From Dimargaris cristalligena (lineage: Eukaryota > Kickxellomycota > Dimargaritomycetes > Dimargaritales > Dimargaritaceae): a stretch of DNA of 11,836 nt. The notes beneath the pieces were generated by a model that worked only from the letters and a program-made list of their open reading frames with translations, was not told the DNA's origin and searched no databases. The DNA lies in contig JANBQC010000753.1 of the NCBI GenBank assembly GCA_027576995.1, positions 1 through 11,836 of the forward strand. Direction: 5' to 3'. Every line of letters starts with the position of its first letter. Position 1 is the stretch's first letter. The translations under genes and the position numbers were made by a program. Positions 7,941 to 11,836 of the stretch are shown one piece after another.

Positions 7941-8789
7941 ATGAACGTTTCCACTCCCACGCAAGTCGCCCAGAGCGCCGCCCCCCTTTCGGCCGTCCGA
8001 GAGGCCCAGCGCTCTTTAGCTGACCTAAACCAAAGTATTCATCTCCTACTATCCAATACGCAGCGCATGGTCCGATCCATAAAGTCCCATCCGCCTACCC
8101 AATCGCTGCCACTACCTACCGCGGCGACAGCCCTAACCACTGGTTCGTTGAATGGACCCACCACGGAAGCTACACCAGCGGCTACCCCAACGTCAACCTC
8201 AACCTCAACAACCACCGACCCGGTCACCAAGGAGACCCTCGGCGGCAACCGGCAGCAGTACCAGCAGGACCTGGACCGGTTTAAACGGGCCCTCGAAAAT
8301 GTCGATAAGGTATGTGGTGCCCCCTCTAAGCCCGGTGTGCTATGCTCTTGCGGAGCATACCATGTGTACACCCAACGCACGGCTCCGACGTGACTCTGAC
8401 CCTATCCCATGCACCCATGATTAATTAGTTCATCTATACCGTAAATATTGCTATTCCCCGGCCCGTAGGTTGCAACAACCATAAATCCGTCGGAGGCCAG
8501 CGAGTCCGAGATCGAGTTACTGCGAACCACACGCGACCAGCTGCTCAAGGTAAAACACGCGCCCAATAGATTTTGCTCTTACCTTCCTAATACCACTATT
8601 CAAATAATATGCCATCAATATCAACGGGTCTTCTAATTACCAACCTCCTATTCCCTCCCCCCTCTAAACCTTGCCATTATATAGGTGGCTTTGGATAAAG
8701 GCGACACGGTACAAGAAATGATTCAGCGGCTAGCCAGTTTACAGATTGCCCTTGATACCCTAGTGGATTTCCGGGACTCTTTTGCTTAG
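7941..8789 (+). CDS. Coiled-coil protein resembling Mediator subunit 30 (Med30-like)
   Basis: Three exons (7941-8309, 8469-8549, 8685-8789), all joined in phase 0, give 184 residues. Residues 15-48 form a helix (LADLNQSIHLLLSNTQRMV). A Pro/Thr/Ala/Ser linker spans about 50-100. Then come helices at 104-123 (QQYQQDLDRFKRALENVDK), 133-150 (SEIELLRTTRDQLLK) and 155-184 (VQEMIQRLASLQIALDTLV). The order of one N-terminal helix, a YQ-x-x-L helix and a C-terminal helix ending in IxxLxxLxxALDxLV resembles metazoan Med30, a head-associated subunit of the Mediator coactivator that bridges transcription factors and RNA polymerase II. This match is by pattern, not by a diagnostic motif; another Mediator or coiled-coil assembly subunit is possible. 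The gene itself is well supported: three in-phase exons with proper splice sites and a poly(A) signal 38 bases after the stop. Confidence 0.75.
8310..8468 (+). other. Spliceosomal intron 1 of the Med30-like gene
   Basis: GTATGT donor after the Lys codon AAG and CCCGTAG acceptor ending at 8468, 159 nt, phase 0. The unspliced frame runs on with Cys-rich, unrelated sequence, whereas splicing continues the helical protein. A 7-bp hairpin (TATGCTC, loop TTGCG, GAGCATA) lies inside near 8340; it is probably incidental. Confidence 0.8.
8550..8684 (+). other. Spliceosomal intron 2 of the Med30-like gene
   Basis: GTAAAA donor after AAG and a TATATAG acceptor ending at 8684, 135 nt, phase 0. A TTCTAAT branch-like site and a long C/T tract (CTATTCCCTCCCCCC) precede the acceptor. 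Splicing joins RDQLLK to VALDKGD without a frame change. Confidence 0.8.
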
Positions 8790-9346
8790 ATTATGCTGCG
8801 TGAATACCTAGTCAATAGCACCCTTTAATAAAAACACTACCACCTGATTCCTAATACCCTGGACGTGACTAAGTACAATTATATGACCTGCTCTATTCAA
8901 CGAGCGTTATCCATCTCGGAAACGAAGCCCCGAAAGACACGCCATTGCATTCCAGCCCAATAGTAGCCGCTGTCGGAAATGGGATTGGGAATAGCACTAT
9001 AATTTCGAGCATTTGTAACATATTCATTGAGTATTAAATCAGAAACACCTGCCAGATTGAAACAATCGGGCGGGGTGGATACAAAATACCAGAGGGTGTA
9101 AGAGCAGCGATAATCGACCGACTGGGACGACCGTATGTGGATCAGCGGGATAGTACAGACTGAAGAAGGAAGGGTGATTGATAGAGCGATGGGAAGGAAA
9201 AGAGAAGGGCGAGAGGTGCAGGAAGGGTTTGCGATTAGTAATCGAGGGAGGGGGGGTGGGTAGTTGAACAGTCGAAGGGGGCAGAAAAGTACGGCGATGG
9301 TGAAGATCGGAGCGGATAGGGTGAAACTGGATTTAGCTGGTCCACT
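8790..9346. other. Convergent intergenic region containing an unexplained minus-strand open frame
   Basis: Between two convergent stop codons (8789 plus, 9347 minus). On the minus strand the frame of Rpn13 stays open for 149 codons after its TAG, to a TGA at 8899-8897. Its first ATG is at 8950, so it cannot be translated as a separate gene of that length. The first 60 codons are pyrimidine-rich; the last 85 or so look more like coding sequence. No AATAAA for Rpn13 was found here. It may be 3' UTR, an alternative last exon, or chance (see findings). Confidence 0.5.
8827..8832 (+). promoter_or_regulatory. AATAAA polyadenylation signal, Med30-like gene
   Basis: Canonical AATAAA 38 nt after the TAG of the Med30-like gene, followed by an A-rich stretch. 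Distance and context fit a short fungal 3' UTR. Confidence 0.55.
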
Positions 9347-10630
9347 CTACAGATCCTCGTCCATATTATCACTCTGCTGGGACGACGACTGGTTGGTCCC
9401 GCTTTCCTGCTTGACCTGATTTTCAATGGCCCGCAGGAAGCTTTCGACACTATAGCTAGCATCGTGAGGCAAGCCGAGCTGCTGGATCAGGGGGCCCAAC
9501 TGGCCGGTCTGAAGGGCGTAACTGAGCGACCGCAGGGCGTGCTGGAAGGGAGGGGAACGCACGATTTGCCGCACTTCCTGGGGCGACCGTTGGTGGGGGG
9601 TGGAGGGGGTCGGCGTCGCCGAACTACCCCGGCCGGAGGCGGGGGCTTCCGCGCCGGGGGATTCCGGCAGATAGGGGAACAGCGCGGTGCAGACTTCAGG
9701 GTCCGCCAAGAGCGTATTCAGGGTTTCGGGGGATAAAACGTCCGGGAGGTCCACATCGTCGGTTGAGGAGTGGGCCCCGCCGGCCCCACGGGAACCGCCC
9801 GAGGGGGATTCGTGGTCGGGCACTTTGAGGTTCGTCATCACTTCCCGGAGGTGGGCCCACGAGGCGGACTGGTCGCGGGATCGTGCGGCGGCGGCCGCCG
9901 AAGAGCGGGCCGCTAAGGCCGCAGCGGAACCAGAGGGGGCGGTACCGGCGACGGATTCCACAACAGAGGTCGTCGTGCTACCCACGGTGGCTTTGGCCGA
10001 CGCGTTGTCGTCACTGTCCAAATCGGTCGGTTCAGCTTGGGCCTCACCGTACCCTCGGGGGGTCGGCGTTTCGGCACCGGCGTCCCGTCCGTGGTGGTGA
10101 TGGTGATGTGAGGTACCCAAGAGATGGTCCACCGAGCGGGCCATATCCGTCAGGGCCGCTTCGTCCACCAACCCGGGCATAGCGGCATCCTCACTCGCTC
10201 CCGCGGCGTGGTGGTCCGACTCGCTGGGGTACACGGTGGCATTCAACAAACGATTCACCCGACGGCAGGCCTCGGCGTCCCGGTCCAGATTCGAGCCTTG
10301 CATCCAAAAGAAGAGGCGCTGGCTGGAGGATTTGAACTTGAGGAGATACACCCGGTCCTCGGATTGCTGGCACTTGATGAATTCGGCATCCTCGGGGAAG
10401 ATGATGAGGTCCTCCTCAATCTGGTGACTGCGGCGATCTTTCCAGTAGAAATGCATCAGACCGTCATCGGCCTGGCGCATGAAAATTAGACCCTTGCGGG
10501 GATCGGCTTTGACCCAATTGGTCGTGCCATCGCGGAATAAACGGCCGGCTTTGAATTGCACGGGGGAGCCATTGATATAGCTGCTACTATGGCCGGTACG
10601 GGTGGGCTGGCTGAAAAGGGCGGAGGCCAT
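9347..10630 (-). CDS. RPN13: Proteasomal ubiquitin receptor Rpn13/ADRM1
   Basis: Single exon, 427 residues from the Met at 10630; an upstream in-frame ATG at 10693 would add a 21-residue Pro/Leu-rich tail encoded by the C/T-rich leader and is rejected. Residues 22-130 are a Pru domain that docks on Rpn2 of the 19S regulatory particle and binds ubiquitin. Conserved stretches are DDGLMHFYWKDR, DLIIFPEDAEF, LLKFK and RLFFWMQ; Leu58, Phe78, Asp81 and Phe99 match the ubiquitin-contacting residues of human ADRM1 (Leu56, Phe76, Asp79, Phe98). Residues 131-295 are a disordered Ala/Ser/Gly-rich linker with a natural run of six His (175-180). Residues about 297-405 form the DEUBAD domain that recruits and activates the deubiquitinase Uch37/UCHL5. 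It is split by a Ser/Thr/Pro insertion near 324-350. The acidic end MDEDL is typical. Budding-yeast Rpn13 lacks DEUBAD, so the organism probably also has Uch37. Third positions are GC-rich compared with neighbours. Confidence 0.96.
   Translation of the reverse strand: MASALFSQPTRTGHSSSYINGSPVQFKAGRLFRDGTTNWVKADPRKGLIFMRQADDGLMHFYWKDRRSHQIEEDLIIFPEDAEFIKCQQSEDRVYLLKFKSSSQRLFFWMQGSNLDRDAEACRRVNRLLNATVYPSESDHHAAGASEDAAMPGLVDEAALTDMARSVDHLLGTSHHHHHHGRDAGAETPTPRGYGEAQAEPTDLDSDDNASAKATVGSTTTSVVESVAGTAPSGSAAALAARSSAAAAARSRDQSASWAHLREVMTNLKVPDHESPSGGSRGAGGAHSSTDDVDLPDVLSPETLNTLLADPEVCTALFPYLPESPGAEAPASGRGSSATPTPSTPHQRSPQEVRQIVRSPPFQHALRSLSYALQTGQLGPLIQQLGLPHDASYSVESFLRAIENQVKQESGTNQSSSQQSDNMDEDL
10091..10108 (-). 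repeat. Hexahistidine codon run in the Rpn13 linker
   Basis: Six consecutive His codons mixing CAC and CAT, encoding residues 175-180 of Rpn13. The mixed codons argue for a protein-level low-complexity tract rather than a simple trinucleotide expansion or a cloning tag. Confidence 0.95.
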
Positions 10631-10682
10631 GATGGGTGGAAGGGATTGGCTGAAGAGAAAGAGGAGGGGAGGCGGGGATAAG
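10631..10682 (-). promoter_or_regulatory. Pyrimidine-rich leader of the Rpn13 gene
   Basis: On the minus strand the 52 bases before the ATG are strongly C/T-rich (for example CCTCCCCTCCTCTTTCTCTT), with a CCAAT box about 20 bases upstream of the ATG. Such tracts are common just upstream of start codons in fungal housekeeping genes. TCTTCAG could also act as an acceptor for a 5' UTR intron. Confidence 0.45.
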
Positions 10683-11167
10683 GCTAGACACAAGAATATG
10701 GGGTAAATAAAAAGTAAGTAATAAAAGAAATGGTGAAGGTCAAGCGGAGGAATGCAGTCGAATAAAGAAGACTAGGCCAACCTCGGTTGATGTAGGCTGA
10801 AGAAGGAATAAGGGAGGAAATGCCGGAGAAGTGCAGGGAACTAGGGGGGAAGCGACTCACTTAGTATGACTAAGCGGAGTAGGGGTGGTCTCAAAGCCTT
10901 AGCCTGGGGGGTGAGACTTCGTGGTTCAAGGACTAACGATGGTCCAGGGGACACACCCACTATGAGGTGGGGCAGTACAATAGCAGTCGCTCTATCCAAG
11001 CAGGTTTTGGCATGGGCTATTAAGCTAGCCTTGATGATTTGCATATACTACCTAGTTATACAGCTATCTACGCTTTCGATGGGGGCTAGCTACTCTAGCC
11101 AAAATTGGGGCACAGTACGCCATATATTGGTGGTATAGCCTTTTCATTCCGGGAGACGCTGCTAGCA

Positions 11168-11192
11168 ATGGTCAGATTCTACATGGTCAGAT
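11168..11192. repeat. Short tandem-like direct repeat
   Basis: The 10-mer ATGGTCAGAT occurs twice with a period of 15 bases. It is short and probably a minor duplication. Confidence 0.6.
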
Positions 11193-11744
11193 ATAATGGC
11201 TAAACACCATAACTGACTTCGATAACCAGCATTATTTGATGTTGTAGGGTTAGGAACGACTCAGCGGTGACTATATTATTCAGCTAACCAAAATATATAA
11301 CAACCGAGACTATGTCGCACCAACACATCGCCCTTAAGAGCATTGCAACCAAGACAGCTCTAAGTAGCCTCCCTTCGTCACACTAGCAGCTCGGATGCTT
11401 TCCATAGGGGAGGCTCGGTTAGGTCATAGCAGGGGTGTTAATTCAATGAAGGTAACCACCGGCTAGAATGCCCGCCTGCCTCACACTAGAGGCCCCTTGC
11501 TAAGACGGTGGATGGGGTCGCACACACTTACAACCGAATGCCCTTTCGATAATCATTTACCCGAATCTTTAGGTGGTTCGGTGCTAAAGGGGGGAACTAC
11601 TTAACTAAAAATAGGCCTCAAAGGGGTACATTGGCTGTTGCACACCCATAATCAGTTGGCCAAACAGCAATCAAACAGAGGTTACAATAGTAAGTATGAG
11701 TGTAAGCCCTCTTTCCAGACGAAACACGGGCATGACAAAGGAGA

Positions 11745-11761
11745 CGAGGTGGACCACCTCG
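11745..11761. repeat. Perfect 8-bp palindrome with 1-bp centre
   Basis: CGAGGTGG-A-CCACCTCG: two 8-bp arms with a single central A. It could be a binding site for a dimeric factor or a small cruciform; nothing adjacent shows which. Confidence 0.8.
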
Positions 11762-11836
11762 CATCGTACAGTCCACATAGGGGAGGGATTCGATTTGGTT
11801 ATGAAGCGACTAATTCGATTGATGAGACAGGTCCGC

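Larger units (their letters stand above)
10683..11836. other. Upstream flank of Rpn13; no supportable gene
   Basis: About 1.15 kb. The part next to the Rpn13 leader must contain its promoter. A 90-codon plus-strand frame (10866-11138) and a 67-codon minus-strand frame (11044-10841) overlap each other and neither is recognised. At the right edge a minus-strand frame is open for 54 codons from 11835 to a TGA at 11673-11671. A 17-bp palindrome lies at 11745-11761 and a short direct repeat at 11168-11192. No tRNA, 5S rRNA or transposase was recognised. Confidence 0.5.

Noticed and set aside
9464..10489. Plus-strand open frames across the Rpn13 gene
   Set aside because: They are antisense shadows of a GC-rich coding exon, with Gly/Arg-rich low-complexity products.
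10631..10693. Upstream ATG extending Rpn13 by 21 residues
   Set aside because: The added residues are encoded by the pyrimidine-rich leader and have no counterpart in Rpn13; MASALF is the usual style of start.
10866..11138. 90-codon plus-strand frame with a hydrophobic stretch
   Set aside because: It overlaps a minus-strand frame, has no recognised similarity, and its hydrophobic segment alone is weak evidence.
11671..11835. Minus-strand frame open for 54 codons from the right edge
   Set aside because: Too short to judge and no family recognised; it could be the end of an exon outside the window.

Overview
This is a eukaryotic window, most likely from a fungus. Five spliceosomal introns of 135-186 nt can be placed. 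They have GTAAGT, GTATGT or GTAAAA donors, CTAAC-type branch sites in some, and AG acceptors. Genes are compact, several have pyrimidine-rich leaders just before the ATG, and AATAAA signals follow three of them. A BORC subunit (absent from budding yeast) and an Rpn13 that keeps its C-terminal DEUBAD domain point away from Saccharomycotina. An early-diverging fungus (Zoopagomycota-like) is an inference, not a demonstrated placement. Nothing prokaryotic is present: no CRISPR, operon or rRNA was seen, and no convincing tRNA.

Layout. At the left edge (48-966, +) is the 3' end of an ABC half-transporter gene. It carries a reading-frame break and a degenerate signature motif and is probably decaying. 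About 3.5 kb of AT-rich DNA without a convincing gene follows (967-4459). Next is a two-exon gene (4460-6178, +) for a secretory-pathway or vacuolar calcineurin-like phosphatase of the Ppn2/ApaH-like type, with a long Asn/Gly/Ser-rich linker and a complete metal site. Convergent to it is a two-exon gene (7328-6796, -) for a minimal BORCS6/lyspersin homologue; its short second exon was found by splicing. Behind it on the same strand is an unrecognised small membrane-protein ORF (7819-7403, -). Divergent from that is a three-exon coiled-coil gene (7941-8789, +) that resembles Mediator subunit 30. The best-resolved gene is a single-exon proteasomal ubiquitin receptor, Rpn13/ADRM1 (10630-9347, -). 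The last 1.2 kb has no supportable gene.

Functional links. Polyphosphatase-type enzymes and BORC both act at vacuoles or lysosomes, but the genes are on opposite strands with separate signals, so no co-regulation is claimed. Rpn13 belongs to the proteasome and the Med30-like protein, if correct, to transcription. The most interesting points are the BORCS6 gene, the Med30 candidate, a 149-codon open frame in phase directly after the Rpn13 stop codon, and the broken ABC gene.
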